Positions 23,947 through 33,358 of a stretch of 64,000 bases of DNA are shown here, piece after piece. This DNA is from Hyphococcus aureus (lineage in GTDB: Bacteria > Pseudomonadota > Alphaproteobacteria > Caulobacterales > Parvularculaceae): NCBI RefSeq assembly GCF_042643165.1, contig NZ_JBHRSH010000002.1, positions 558,001 to 622,000 on the forward strand. Direction: 5' to 3'. The position numbers and the translations under genes were made by a program. Under the pieces are notes generated by a model. That model saw only the letters and a list, made by a program, of their open reading frames with translations, had not been told where the DNA came from and did no database searches. How positions within the stretch are numbered: the first letter of the stretch is position 1; each line of letters begins with the position of its first letter.

Positions 23947-26900
23947 ATGCCTCAGACCACCTCACTCGACGCCCTCCGCCGCCACATTCGAGACCATTAT
24001 CTCGCGCCCGAGGATGTGATCGTTCCAGAGCTTATCGCCATGGCGGGCCTCGATGAGGCGACCCGGAACGCCGCTCAAGCCCGTGCAGCCGATTTCGTCA
24101 CAACAGCCCGGGCCCATGCGGAGCGTTCCGGCCTCATCGACAAGTTTTTGCAGGAATACGGGCTTTCGACCACCGAGGGCGTCACCTTGATGCGCCTTGC
24201 CGAAGCGCTCCTGCGCACCCCGGATGCTGCGACCGCCGACGCGCTGATCGAAGACAAGATCGAGGCGGGCGACTGGGCCTCCCACAAGGGCAAGAGCCCC
24301 TTCCCGCTAATCAATTTTTCGACCCGCGCCCTGATGCTGACCGCCGCCTGGCTCGACGATGTGGAGGCGAAAGATCCGCTGCGCCGTATGGTGAAATCCA
24401 CCAAGGACGCACTTGACCGTCTCGGCGAGCCGGTGATCCGCGCTTCGGTGGGGCAGGCTATGCGCGTCATGGGTGAGCATTTCGTTCTCGGGGAGAATAT
24501 CGCGGGGGCGATGAAGCGCGCGCGCAAATATGAAGACAAGGGTTATGTCTTTTCTTTCGATATGCTCGGCGAGGCAGCCCATACCGAAGCGGACGCCCAG
24601 AAATATTTCGACGATTACAAAAGCGCCATCGCCGCGATTTCAAAACATTCGCACCATGACTACGCCCCGGTTAATCCCGGCATCTCGGTGAAACTCTCGG
24701 CGCTGCATCCGCGTTATGAGTATGGGAAGAAGACCCGCGTCCTCGCCGAACTTGGCGGGCGCGTTTGCGAACTCGCCATTCAGGCCAAGGCCGCCAATAT
24801 GGGCTTCAACATCGATGCGGAGGAAGCGGACCGCCTCGACCTTTCCCTTGATATTATCGAGCAGCTGATGCGCGATCCGGCGCTTGAAGGCTGGGACGGT
24901 TTCGGTGTTGTGGTGCAAGCCTATCAGCGCCGTGCGCCCTATGTGCTCGACTGGCTGGCGGCGCTCTGTCGTGACACCGGGCGACGGATCATGGTGCGCC
25001 TCGTCAAAGGCGCCTATTGGGATTCCGAAATCAAGCGCGCCCAGGTGATGGGCCTAGAGACCTATCCCGTCTTCACTCGCAAGGTGCTGACCGATGTGAG
25101 CTATCTCGCCTGCGCGCGAAAGCTGTTCGACAATATCGATGTCTTCTTTCCGCAATTCGCCACACATAATGCGTTGTCTGCGGCCATGGTGCAGAAGATG
25201 GCCGGCGACCATAAGGATTACGAACTTCAGCGCCTGCACGGCATGGGCGAAGCGCTCCATGACAGCCTTCTCGAGACCGGCGCGCGCTCGCGCATTTATG
25301 CGCCGGTAGGCGGCCACCGGGAGCTGCTACCCTATCTGGTGCGGCGTCTTCTTGAGAACGGCGCCAACTCATCTTTCGTAAACCAGCTCATCGATCCCGA
25401 TCTGTCCGTGGACGACATTGTCGCCGATCCGCTGGATGAGATCGCGGAGCTCAAATCCTATCCGAACCCGCATATCCCGGCGCCGCGCGATTGCCTGAAC
25501 GGCGAACGCCTCTCCGCCAAAGGCTGGGATGAAACGCACCCGCCGACCGCAGCGAAAATGTCGCCTGCTGTTCGCAGCACGCTAACGCCAATCACGGCGC
25601 AGCCCATTGTCCACGCCGGATTGTATCCCGGCGCAAAAACGCCTGTCATCAATCCGGCTTTTCTCAATGATCCGATAGGGTCCGTTCAGGCCGCAGATGA
25701 AGACGCAGTCAATAAGGCCTGCAGTGTTGCATCAGCCTCCGCAAATGAATGGGCGTCAACGCCGGCGAAACAACGCGCAGACAGTTTGCGCACTGCCGCA
25801 AAGCTACTGGAAGAGCGCGGCGAGCATTTCATGGCGCTGGCCGTCTACGAGGCCGGGAAAACATGGCCCGACGCCATCGCCGAAGTGCGCGAGGCTGTCG
25901 ATTTCCTGCGCTACTACGCTGACCGCGCCGAAGAACTTCAAGGACAACCGCTTGGCGTCATCGCCTGTATCAGCCCGTGGAACTTCCCGCTGGCAATTTT
26001 CCTCGGACAAGTGAGCGCCGCGTTAGCCGCCGGTAATTGCGTGATCGCCAAACCGGCAGAACAAACACCACTGATCGCGTTCGAGGCAGTCAAACTTCTC
26101 CTTGAATGCGGCATCTACCCGGCAGCTCTTCACTATCTGCCCGGTGACGGCCCTACTGTCGGCGGCCCGCTGGTCGCGCACCCGGACGTTAACGGCGTCG
26201 TCTTCACCGGCTCCACCGAAGTCGCACAGATCATCAAGAAGAGCCTGATCGCCGCCGGTAAACATGACGCTACGCTGATCGCCGAAACCGGCGGCATCAA
26301 CGCTATGATCATCGATTCAACAGCGCTTCTGGAACAAGCGGTGAAAGACGTTGTCGATTCTGCATTTCAAAGCGCGGGACAACGCTGTTCCGCCTGCCGT
26401 CTCGTTTGCGTTCAGGAAGACATCGCTGACCGTTTCAATGAGATGCTCGCCGGCGCCATGGCGGAACTCACCGTCGGCGATCCGTCGGAGCTTTACACCG
26501 ATGTGGGACCGGTCATCGACGAAGAGGCGCGCGCAAACATTCAGAACTATGTCGATCACATCAAATTCGAAGCGAACCTGATCGCAACCGCGCCGGAAAC
26601 CGACCATGGCGTTAACGGAACCTTTGTCCGTCCCGCCGCTTTTGAAATCCACAAGCTGTCCGAACTGAAGCGTGAAGTTTTCGGACCTGTGCTTCATGTT
26701 GTGCGTTACAGCGCCGACAAGCTCGACATGCTCGTCAACGACATCAACGCCATGGGCTTCGGCCTCACCATGGGCATCCACACGCGCATTGACGAAACCA
26801 TGGAGCGCGTCGCCCGTCGCGCGCGCATCGGCAATATCTATGTCAACCGCAACCAGATCGGCGCCGTTGTCGGCGTGCAGCCTTTCGGCGGTGAAGGCTT

Positions 26901-27633
26901 GTCCGGCACAGGCCCCAAGGCCGGCGGCCCGCATTACCTTAACGCTCTCACCAGACGTCCACGCCCCGATGGCGACGCCCCGGCGCCGCTGATCGACAGC
27001 GATGAGATGTCTTTGGAAAAAGCAGCCTTCGAAAACGCGATCGACGCCTTGCGCCCATGGGGCACGTGCGACCGCAAGCCCATCCTCGATAAAGCAATGG
27101 CCGCAATGGCGGGACTTGACGCTGACGTCAAAAGGGCGGTCGAAGAAGCGCTGGATGAATTTACGTCCACGACCGAACTTCCGGGACCGACTGGCGAGTC
27201 GAACACATTGCGGCTTCGCCCGCGCGGCATTGCGATCTGTCTCGGGGGAGACGCTCCGGATAACGGCGGCATTTTAAAGCAGATTCTTCTTTGCCTCGCG
27301 GCTGGCGGGCCAGTCATTGCGCTTGAAAGCGAGGCAGCCAAACAACTCTCGGCCGCTCTCAAAGCCTCCGGAGCGCCTCATGGCGTTGTCAGCATCGCTG
27401 GCGCCCATGCCTCGCACTCATTGTTGCGCGACCGCCGCCTTCGGCTCGTCGTTTTCGACGGCGGCGCATCGGCCCGCGCCGCCATTGAAACGGTGCTCGC
27501 AGAACGAACAGGGGCGATTATTCCCCTCCTCTCCAGCATGGATGCGCCCTGGCGTTTCGCAGCCGAGCGTACATTAACCATCAATACGACGGCCGCCGGC
27601 GGGGACGTTCGATTGTTGTCCTTAGGCGAATAG
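23947..27633 (+). CDS. putA: Bifunctional proline dehydrogenase / glutamate-semialdehyde dehydrogenase, type B
   Basis: A 1228-residue enzyme that oxidises proline to glutamate in two channelled steps. Residues about 150-470 form the FAD-dependent PRODH barrel (HPRYEYG, then GFGVVVQAYQRRAPYVLDW and MVRLVKGAYWDSEIKRAQ). Residues about 560-1010 form the NAD-dependent aldehyde dehydrogenase, with E780 in AETGGINAM and catalytic C814 in SAGQRCSACRL. The final ~200 residues are an extra ALDH-like tail found in type B/C PutA proteins, thought to cap the tunnel. The N-terminus starts directly with the arm domain and no ribbon-helix-helix, so it should not act as its own repressor. Divergent from the thiolase operon. 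Confidence 0.96.
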   Translation: MPQTTSLDALRRHIRDHYLAPEDVIVPELIAMAGLDEATRNAAQARAADFVTTARAHAERSGLIDKFLQEYGLSTTEGVTLMRLAEALLRTPDAATADALIEDKIEAGDWASHKGKSPFPLINFSTRALMLTAAWLDDVEAKDPLRRMVKSTKDALDRLGEPVIRASVGQAMRVMGEHFVLGENIAGAMKRARKYEDKGYVFSFDMLGEAAHTEADAQKYFDDYKSAIAAISKHSHHDYAPVNPGISVKLSALHPRYEYGKKTRVLAELGGRVCELAIQAKAANMGFNIDAEEADRLDLSLDIIEQLMRDPALEGWDGFGVVVQAYQRRAPYVLDWLAALCRDTGRRIMVRLVKGAYWDSEIKRAQVMGLETYPVFTRKVLTDVSYLACARKLFDNIDVFFPQFATHNALSAAMVQKMAGDHKDYELQRLHGMGEALHDSLLETGARSRIYAPVGGHRELLPYLVRRLLENGANSSFVNQLIDPDLSVDDIVADPLDEIAELKSYPNPHIPAPRDCLNGERLSAKGWDETHPPTAAKMSPAVRSTLTPITAQPIVHAGLYPGAKTPVINPAFLNDPIGSVQAADEDAVNKACSVASASANEWASTPAKQRADSLRTAAKLLEERGEHFMALAVYEAGKTWPDAIAEVREAVDFLRYYADRAEELQGQPLGVIACISPWNFPLAIFLGQVSAALAAGNCVIAKPAEQTPLIAFEAVKLLLECGIYPAALHYLPGDGPTVGGPLVAHPDVNGVVFTGSTEVAQIIKKSLIAAGKHDATLIAETGGINAMIIDSTALLEQAVKDVVDSAFQSAGQRCSACRLVCVQEDIADRFNEMLAGAMAELTVGDPSELYTDVGPVIDEEARANIQNYVDHIKFEANLIATAPETDHGVNGTFVRPAAFEIHKLSELKREVFGPVLHVVRYSADKLDMLVNDINAMGFGLTMGIHTRIDETMERVARRARIGNIYVNRNQIGAVVGVQPFGGEGLSGTGPKAGGPHYLNALTRRPRPDGDAPAPLIDSDEMSLEKAAFENAIDALRPWGTCDRKPILDKAMAAMAGLDADVKRAVEEALDEFTSTTELPGPTGESNTLRLRPRGIAICLGGDAPDNGGILKQILLCLAAGGPVIALESEAAKQLSAALKASGAPHGVVSIAGAHASHSLLRDRRLRLVVFDGGASARAAIETVLAERTGAIIPLLSSMDAPWRFAAERTLTINTTAAGGDVRLLSLGE

Positions 27634-27749
27634 GGCTACACTGCTCATCCCAGAGCGCCCGTTTTCGGTCTGACTGCTACACTCATCGCAGCTGAAGGGC
27701 GCTTCGCCGCAGCGCGCTTGGCGCGCGACCAAGGACACGCCATTTCTTC

Positions 27750-28949
27750 ATGAACAGACCCGAGACCATAAAAATGAGCACCATTCCAGTCGACGCGCCC
27801 AAAACGGGGCCATTCATCGCCGCGCCCGGGAGCTCGCGCGAATGGATGAACTGGATCTTCGCCGACAAGGCGCGGATGTTCTGGATTCTGCAGATCGCAG
27901 GCTGGCTCGGCTTTTTCGCGCTTCACATTCTCAGCGTATCGACCTTTGTCGCCGGACGGTCATCCGATTCCCTTCTTTATTCGGTCGCCTCTTCGCTGAT
28001 CGGGTTTTTGACCACCAGCATTCTGGCGCGGCCGATCTATCGTTTCGCCCGGCGTCAGGGGCCAGCGTTGCTCCTCGCCATCGTCCTGACCTCCACCATT
28101 TTTATGGCGGTCGCCATGTCAGCCATGAAGGCGCAGACCTTTGGTTTTCTCTTTGGTAATGGCTGGATGGATCTGCGCGGCGCCAGCCTCGGCACCACGA
28201 ACTATCTTCTGCTGATCGTGCCCGACCTGCCGGTGAACCTGTTTCTGCTCGGCTCCTGGGCGGGTTTTTACTTTGGCGTCAATTATTATTTGAAACTGCG
28301 CAGCGAAATGGAGCGCGCGATTTTTTCCGCCCGCCTCGCCGACCAGGCGCAGCTCAAAATGTTGCGCTATCAGCTCAATCCGCATTTTCTGTTTAACACG
28401 CTGAACGCCATTTCAACGCTCGTTCTCGAACAGGACGGCAAGCAGGCGAACTCCATGCTGACGCAATTGTCGGCGTTCCTGCGCTATTCCCTCGATAACG
28501 ATCCGCTGCAAAAAACAACTCTCGCCGAAGAAGTGCGCGCGCTTGAGCTTTATCTCACCATCGAAAAAACCCGTTTCGCAGACCGGCTGACCGTCACTTT
28601 CGACATCGATGAAGATACGCTCGGCGCCTATGTGCCGTCCCTGATCCTTCAGCCGGCGATAGAAAACGCGATCAAATACGCAATCGCCCAGATGGAAGCA
28701 GGCGGTAAGATCCGGATCACGGCGAAGCGCGAAGGCGGCATGCTCGCGATGACCGTCTGCGATAATGGACCGAATGCGCCGGAAGATCCGAATGCGCTTC
28801 TCGACAATGTCAAAACCGGTGTCGGCCTCGTTAATATGCGCGACCGTCTCGGCTATCTTTATCAGGATCGGGCGCAATTCCAGTTGCGCCATGTGGAGCC
28901 GCAGGGGATGTGCGTTTCATTGCGCCTTCCATTCGAAACACGGGGATAA
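27750..28949 (+). CDS. Membrane sensor histidine kinase, LytS/His_kinase family
   Basis: A 399-residue kinase with four to five N-terminal transmembrane segments (for example LQIAGWLGFFALHILSVS and PALLLAIVLTSTIFMAVAM) and no obvious periplasmic domain. The phosphoacceptor is H212 in LRYQLNPHFLFNTLNA, followed by the short HATPase region (LILQPAIENAIKYAI N-box, CDNGPNAPED G-box, and GVGLVNMRDRL). This is the LytS/AlgZ class, which signals to LytTR regulators; the partner gene follows seven bases downstream. The start is 27750 or 27774 (MSTIPVDAP). Confidence 0.92.
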   Translation: MNRPETIKMSTIPVDAPKTGPFIAAPGSSREWMNWIFADKARMFWILQIAGWLGFFALHILSVSTFVAGRSSDSLLYSVASSLIGFLTTSILARPIYRFARRQGPALLLAIVLTSTIFMAVAMSAMKAQTFGFLFGNGWMDLRGASLGTTNYLLLIVPDLPVNLFLLGSWAGFYFGVNYYLKLRSEMERAIFSARLADQAQLKMLRYQLNPHFLFNTLNAISTLVLEQDGKQANSMLTQLSAFLRYSLDNDPLQKTTLAEEVRALELYLTIEKTRFADRLTVTFDIDEDTLGAYVPSLILQPAIENAIKYAIAQMEAGGKIRITAKREGGMLAMTVCDNGPNAPEDPNALLDNVKTGVGLVNMRDRLGYLYQDRAQFQLRHVEPQGMCVSLRLPFETRG

Positions 28950-28955
28950 GAACAC

Positions 28956-29771
28956 ATGAGCGACGACAAAATCCGCGTCATCCTGGTTGACGACGAACCG
29001 CTGGCCCTCAGGGGGCTGAAGCTTCGCCTGCAAGCTTTTCCGGAAGTCGAAATTGTCGGCGAATGCGCCAATGGCCGCGAGGCCGTGAAAGAGATAAAAG
29101 CGCTGACGCCTGACCTTGTCTTTCTCGACATCCAGATGCCGGGCCTGGACGGCTTCGGCGTCGTCCGCGCCATGATCGGGGCGCCGGCGCCGCTCTTCAT
29201 CTTTGTCACCGCTTACGACAAGTACGCCATCGATGCATTCGAAGCGAACGCCCTCGACTATATCGTCAAGCCGGTGGAGGAAGAGCGCCTCAATGACGCC
29301 CTGCACCGCGCGCGGGAAGCGTTGAAAAGCAAGGTGGCCGCAAGCCGCGAGTCAAAGCTCATCGAAATGCTCGCTTCTCTTTCCGATGACGACCGCGACC
29401 GCATCAAGGAACTGATCAACGACCCGGAGTGGACCGACAAGCAACGCTATCCTGAACGCCTTTCTTTCAAGGACGGCTCAAAAGTTGTCATGCTCGATGC
29501 CGATGAGATCGAATGGATCGACGCCGCAGGCGATTATATGTGCATACATGCCGGCGGCAAAACGCATATCATCCGCGAGACGATGAAAGCGCTGCAAACG
29601 CGCCTCGATCCGGAGCGTTTCCAGCGTGTGCACCGGTCCGCCATCGTCAATGTGAAACGCGTCAAGGAGCTGCATCCGCATTCCAATGGAGAGTATTTCC
29701 TCATCCTCGACAATGGCGGTGAATTGAAACTCTCGCGTTCCTATAAGGACGTTGTCGCGCGCTTCCTCTAA
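28956..29771 (+). CDS. LytTR-family response regulator
   Basis: A 271-residue two-domain regulator. Receiver: acidic pocket VDDEP, phosphoacceptor D58 in LVFLDIQMPGLDGF, and the conserved T and K in FVTAYDKYA and IVKPVEEERL. C-terminal LytTR DNA-binding domain from about residue 165 (RLSFKDGSKVVMLD, then EIEWIDAAGDYMCIH and FQRVHRSAIVNVKRVKEL). A linker helix joins the two. It works with the kinase seven bases upstream. The stop overlaps the convergent mobA stop by four bases. Target genes are unknown. Confidence 0.94.
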   Translation: MSDDKIRVILVDDEPLALRGLKLRLQAFPEVEIVGECANGREAVKEIKALTPDLVFLDIQMPGLDGFGVVRAMIGAPAPLFIFVTAYDKYAIDAFEANALDYIVKPVEEERLNDALHRAREALKSKVAASRESKLIEMLASLSDDDRDRIKELINDPEWTDKQRYPERLSFKDGSKVVMLDADEIEWIDAAGDYMCIHAGGKTHIIRETMKALQTRLDPERFQRVHRSAIVNVKRVKELHPHSNGEYFLILDNGGELKLSRSYKDVVARFL

Positions 29772-30373
29772 CGCCGCGTGATCGCTTCGGCGCGGGCGAG
29801 GTCTTCCGGCGAATTGATGTTGAGAAACGCGTCGGCGCTCTCGAACATGACACGTTCTGCGTGAAGGCTGTCCGCAAGTTCCTTTAAAGGAAAACCATAT
29901 TGCTCCGGCGCAGCAGCAAGCGCTCCATGCAACTGGTCGCATCGCCAATAGGCGAAGGCCGGCTGCACGCCGGTCGCATCGCAAGCGATGGCTGAACCGA
30001 TGCCGCCTGACAGACGTTCAAAAAGATTATCCGGAATAAATGGCCCATCTACGGGCGCCGACAAAAAGCCGTTCGTCGCCAGATTATTTTGTTCAATCCA
30101 CTTCAGCGCCGCCCACAAACCTGCCGCGGGACCAAGCGGGCCGTCGTCACGATCGCGAAGAACTGGCAATCCGGTTCCATAATCATGGCGTCCTGAAATC
30201 AGTATACGATCCGTTTGCGGAGCGAGCCGCGCCAGCACATGGTCCACAAGCCGTCGGCCGCCGAGCATGAGAGCGCCCTTGTCCGCGCCCCCCATGCGAC
30301 GCCCGCCGCCGCCGGCGAGAATGACCGCAACCCTGTCCGTCTTCTTTTTAGGCGTTTCATTTACTTGCGGCAT
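29768..30373 (-). CDS. mobA: Molybdenum cofactor guanylyltransferase
   Basis: A 201-residue enzyme that transfers GMP to molybdopterin to make MGD, the cofactor form needed by formate dehydrogenase FdsA encoded in this window. The nucleotide loop VAVILAGGGGRRMGGADKGA is the signature, followed by PVDGPFIPDNLFERL and QPAFAYWRCDQL. The N-terminal extension is short. It opens toward the TauE/SafE gene with only about 34 bases between start codons. Confidence 0.93.
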   Translation of the reverse strand: MPQVNETPKKKTDRVAVILAGGGGRRMGGADKGALMLGGRRLVDHVLARLAPQTDRILISGRHDYGTGLPVLRDRDDGPLGPAAGLWAALKWIEQNNLATNGFLSAPVDGPFIPDNLFERLSGGIGSAIACDATGVQPAFAYWRCDQLHGALAAAPEQYGFPLKELADSLHAERVMFESADAFLNINSPEDLARAEAITRR

Positions 30374-30407
30374 GATCTACAACACGCATCGAAAAAGCTT
30401 CAAAATC

Positions 30408-31169
30408 ATGCCCTTATACCTGATTTTCTTATTCCTTGTCACAGCTGCGCTTTACGCCTCGGTCGGGTTTGGCGGCGGGTCGACTTATAATGCGCTTCTG
30501 GTCCTGTCTGGCGTCGATTATCGTATCCTTCCCGCCATCGCTCTCACCTGCAACATCATTGTCGTGGCTGGCGGAACCTACGCCTTCACCCGGAGCGGCA
30601 ATCTGCGACTTCGCCGGATCGCCCCGTTTCTCATCACTTCAATTCCCGCCGCCTGGGCCGGGGGCCGGATACCGGTTTCCGAAACCCTGTTCATAGGCGC
30701 GCTCGGCTTTTCGCTACTTGCGGCGGGGCTCCATCTTGCCCTCGACCGCAACCGCGATGTGGACGCCGAACTAAAGCCTGCGCCTGCGGCGCTGGCATGG
30801 ATCGTCGGCGGATGTATCGGATTTCTCTCCGGTCTGGTCGGGATTGGCGGCGGAATTTTCCTGGCGCCGGTGCTCTATCTTATCCGTTGGGGCAAACCGA
30901 AAGAAATCGCTGGCGCCTGTAGCGTTTTCATTCTTGTCAATTCGCTTTCCGGTTTGGCAGGGCAGCTTATGAAGCTTGGCGATATGAATGCACTCTCCAT
31001 GATAGGCGCTTATTGGATGCTGTTTCCGGCGGTGCTGGTTGGCGGTCAGATCGGCTCGCGCATGGCGAATGTTGGCTTGTCGAGCCTTACCATCAAACGC
31101 TTGACGGCCGCCCTCATCCTCTATGTCAGCGTACGCCTCTTGCTGCGCTGGTACGGCATGGTTTTTTAG
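30408..31169 (+). CDS. TauE/SafE family membrane permease
   Basis: A 253-residue integral membrane protein with about eight transmembrane helices. The family's two Gly-rich repeats are SVGFGGGSTYNALLVLSG near the N-terminus and IGFLSGLVGIGGGIFLAPVL in the second half. Members export sulfite, sulfoacetate or other anions; some clusters link them to molybdenum or sulfur metabolism. ATG 30408 is the most natural start, though an upstream one at 30372 overlaps the mobA start region. Wedged between mobA and moeA, it might move sulfite, sulfate-like or molybdate-related anions (inference). Confidence 0.85.
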   Translation: MPLYLIFLFLVTAALYASVGFGGGSTYNALLVLSGVDYRILPAIALTCNIIVVAGGTYAFTRSGNLRLRRIAPFLITSIPAAWAGGRIPVSETLFIGALGFSLLAAGLHLALDRNRDVDAELKPAPAALAWIVGGCIGFLSGLVGIGGGIFLAPVLYLIRWGKPKEIAGACSVFILVNSLSGLAGQLMKLGDMNALSMIGAYWMLFPAVLVGGQIGSRMANVGLSSLTIKRLTAALILYVSVRLLLRWYGMVF

Positions 31170-32341
31170 CGCAAGCGCACAAACTCCACCTCATCGCCGG
31201 GTTTCAGCGCAGGCGCATTAATTTTCCGGCGCAATAGCGCGTTCGCCGCTCCGAAAGGCAACAACAGCGAGCTGTCCTGATTGGCGACCGGGGCAATGGC
31301 TCCGTCTTGTTCCTGCGCGCGCAAATAGGCTTCACGGCCGCCATTAGCCGATAACGGCGCTGTCAGGCGCGCTTTTAAAAAAGGCGCAGACCAGATTTCG
31401 CCGGCAAGGCGCCGCACCAGCGGTTGAACAAACAAAGCGGCAGTCACAATTGCGGACGCCGGATTGCCAGGAAGGCCTATGACGCTGGCATCTCCCACAC
31501 GGCCGCACCAGGTCGGTTTTCCCGGTCTGACGGCGACTTTGGAAAACCGGACTTCGCCACCCTCTTTCGCAAAAGCCGATTTCACATAGTCGTAGTCACC
31601 AACAGAAGCGCCGCCCACAGGGATGATGATGTCTGCGTCGGCGCCGCGTTTGAAATAACTGCGAATATCATCTTCGCTGTCAGCGGCGCAGCCAAGATAA
31701 ACCGCCTCTGCGCCCCAGTTCCGGGTCATGGCGCACAGCGCATAATGATTGGAGTTGATAATCTCACCCGGTTTCAATGTTGATCCGGGTTCTTTTAATT
31801 CGTCGCCATTGGAAAAGACCGCAACCTTGGGGCGGCGATGAACTGACACCGACGCGATATTCGCCGCCGCAAAAAGCGCGCCGTGAATTTCGTGAAGCGG
31901 CGCAGCCTTTTCGGCGAGAAGATCGCCTTCCCTAAAATCAATGCCGGCCGCGCGGATGTTGCGCGGTTTTGGCTGATCTTCATTGATTGTGATCTGCGCG
32001 CCCTCGCGCTCCACATCTTCCTGGATGATGACATGGTCGGCGCCGGCGGGAACTGCGCCGCCGGTGAAAATCCGCACGGCTTCGCCTGCGTTGATATTCC
32101 CGCCAAAGGGCGCGCCGGCCGGCGCCTCGCCAATAACCGTCAGAACCGCTCCAACTTTCATATCGGAAAAGCGCACCGCATAGCCGTCCATGGCTGAGGC
32201 GGCGAAAGGCGGTTGCGTCATCAGCGCAATGACATCTTCAGCCGTCACGCGCCCGACGAGATCACCTAATGCAGCCCTTTCCGCGCCAAGCGGCGCGACG
32301 TCTTCCAGAATTGCGGCGATCGCTTCCTCGACGCTCAACAT
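31166..32341 (-). CDS. moeA: Molybdopterin molybdenumtransferase
   Basis: A 391-residue enzyme that inserts molybdate into adenylated molybdopterin. Recognised segments are FAASAMDGYAVRFSDM, the FTGGAVPAGADHVIIQEDV strand, the PVGGASVGDYDYVKSAF catalytic region with Asp and Ser-Gly residues, and PGNPASAIVTAALFVQPLV. It is the last gene of the minus-strand moa/moe series, directly after moaC with a three-base gap. Its stop overlaps the convergent permease stop by four bases. Confidence 0.96.
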   Translation of the reverse strand: MLSVEEAIAAILEDVAPLGAERAALGDLVGRVTAEDVIALMTQPPFAASAMDGYAVRFSDMKVGAVLTVIGEAPAGAPFGGNINAGEAVRIFTGGAVPAGADHVIIQEDVEREGAQITINEDQPKPRNIRAAGIDFREGDLLAEKAAPLHEIHGALFAAANIASVSVHRRPKVAVFSNGDELKEPGSTLKPGEIINSNHYALCAMTRNWGAEAVYLGCAADSEDDIRSYFKRGADADIIIPVGGASVGDYDYVKSAFAKEGGEVRFSKVAVRPGKPTWCGRVGDASVIGLPGNPASAIVTAALFVQPLVRRLAGEIWSAPFLKARLTAPLSANGGREAYLRAQEQDGAIAPVANQDSSLLLPFGAANALLRRKINAPALKPGDEVEFVRLR

Positions 32342-32344
32342 CGG

Positions 32345-32827
32345 TTACTCGTCACGATTGAAATCGCCGGACTTGCCGCCTGATTTTTCGAGCAGCTTCA
32401 CGTCGTCAATGATCATGGATTTGTCGACTGCTTTCGCCATGTCGTAAATCGTCAGGCACGCCGTCATGACAGCGGTGAGCGCCTCCATCTCAACGCCGGT
32501 CTTGCCGGCTGTTTTGACTTCCGCTGTGACCACAAAAGCGTGCGCCGCATCGTCCGGCTCAATCCGCACAGTCAATCCAGTAATCGGCAGCGGGTGGCAT
32601 AATGGAATAAGATCGCTCGTGCGTTTCGCGCCCATGATTCCGGCAAGCTCCGCCACGCTTGCGATATCGCCTTTTTTCACGCCGCCTGAGCGAACGACCT
32701 GAAAACTTTCCTCAGTAAAAACCACACGCCCCTGCGCAACCGCACGGCGCTGCGTTTCCGATTTCGCGGAAACGTCAACCATGCGCGCACGGCCTTTTTC
32801 GTCGAAATGGGTGAGGTCTTTGGTCAC
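32345..32827 (-). CDS. moaC: Cyclic pyranopterin monophosphate synthase
   Basis: A 160-residue enzyme that completes formation of cPMP, the first stable intermediate of Moco. The family core is MVDVSAKSETQRRAVAQGRV, then LIPLCHPLPITGLTV and GKTGVEMEALTAVMTACLTIYDMAKA with the conserved Lys, His and Asp residues. It starts with GTG at 32827, immediately after the TAA of the upstream gene with no base between, so translation is probably coupled. Confidence 0.96.
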   Translation of the reverse strand: MTKDLTHFDEKGRARMVDVSAKSETQRRAVAQGRVVFTEESFQVVRSGGVKKGDIASVAELAGIMGAKRTSDLIPLCHPLPITGLTVRIEPDDAAHAFVVTAEVKTAGKTGVEMEALTAVMTACLTIYDMAKAVDKSMIIDDVKLLEKSGGKSGDFNRDE

Positions 32828-33358
32828 TTATTTTTCCATCAATCGCGGCATGAGCTCCACAAGATTGCACGGCTTATGCCGGGAATCGAGCTGGTAGGAA
32901 ATCACCTTGTCCCAGCCGTCTTTTACGGCGCCGTTGGAACCGGGCAGGCAGAAAATGAAGGTGCCTTTGACGACGCCGCCGCACGCGCGCGACTGAAGCG
33001 TCGAAAGCCCGACGCTCTGAAAGCTCACCTGATGAAAGATCACGGAGAAGCCTTCAATTTCTTTTTCAAAAAGCGGACGTAACGCCTCTATGGTTACATC
33101 CCTGCCCGTCAATCCGGTGCCGCCGGTGGAGATGACAACATCAACCTGTTTATCATCGATCCATTGCGTCACGATGTTCCGGATCGCTTCTATATCGTCA
33201 CGCACAAGATCGCGCGCTGCAAGGTGATGGCCTGCCGCCTCTATACGCCCTGCGAGCACGTCGCCGGATGTGTCCGTGGCGCGGGTCCGGGTGTCGGTGA
33301 CCGTCAACACCGCGATGCGCACCGGTTTAAAGTCAAGCTCTTCATTAATGCCGTGCAT
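32828..33358 (-). CDS. moaB: Molybdopterin adenylyltransferase (MoaB/Mog family)
   Basis: A 176-residue protein of the MoaB/Mog fold that adenylates molybdopterin before molybdenum insertion. Diagnostic parts: VRIAVLTVTDTRTRATDTSG and the VVISTGGTGLTGRDVTIEAL loop. It starts inside TAATG, sharing one base with the moaE stop. Whether it works as MoaB or Mog cannot be decided from sequence; no second copy is present in the window. Confidence 0.92.
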   Translation of the reverse strand: MHGINEELDFKPVRIAVLTVTDTRTRATDTSGDVLAGRIEAAGHHLAARDLVRDDIEAIRNIVTQWIDDKQVDVVISTGGTGLTGRDVTIEALRPLFEKEIEGFSVIFHQVSFQSVGLSTLQSRACGGVVKGTFIFCLPGSNGAVKDGWDKVISYQLDSRHKPCNLVELMPRLMEK

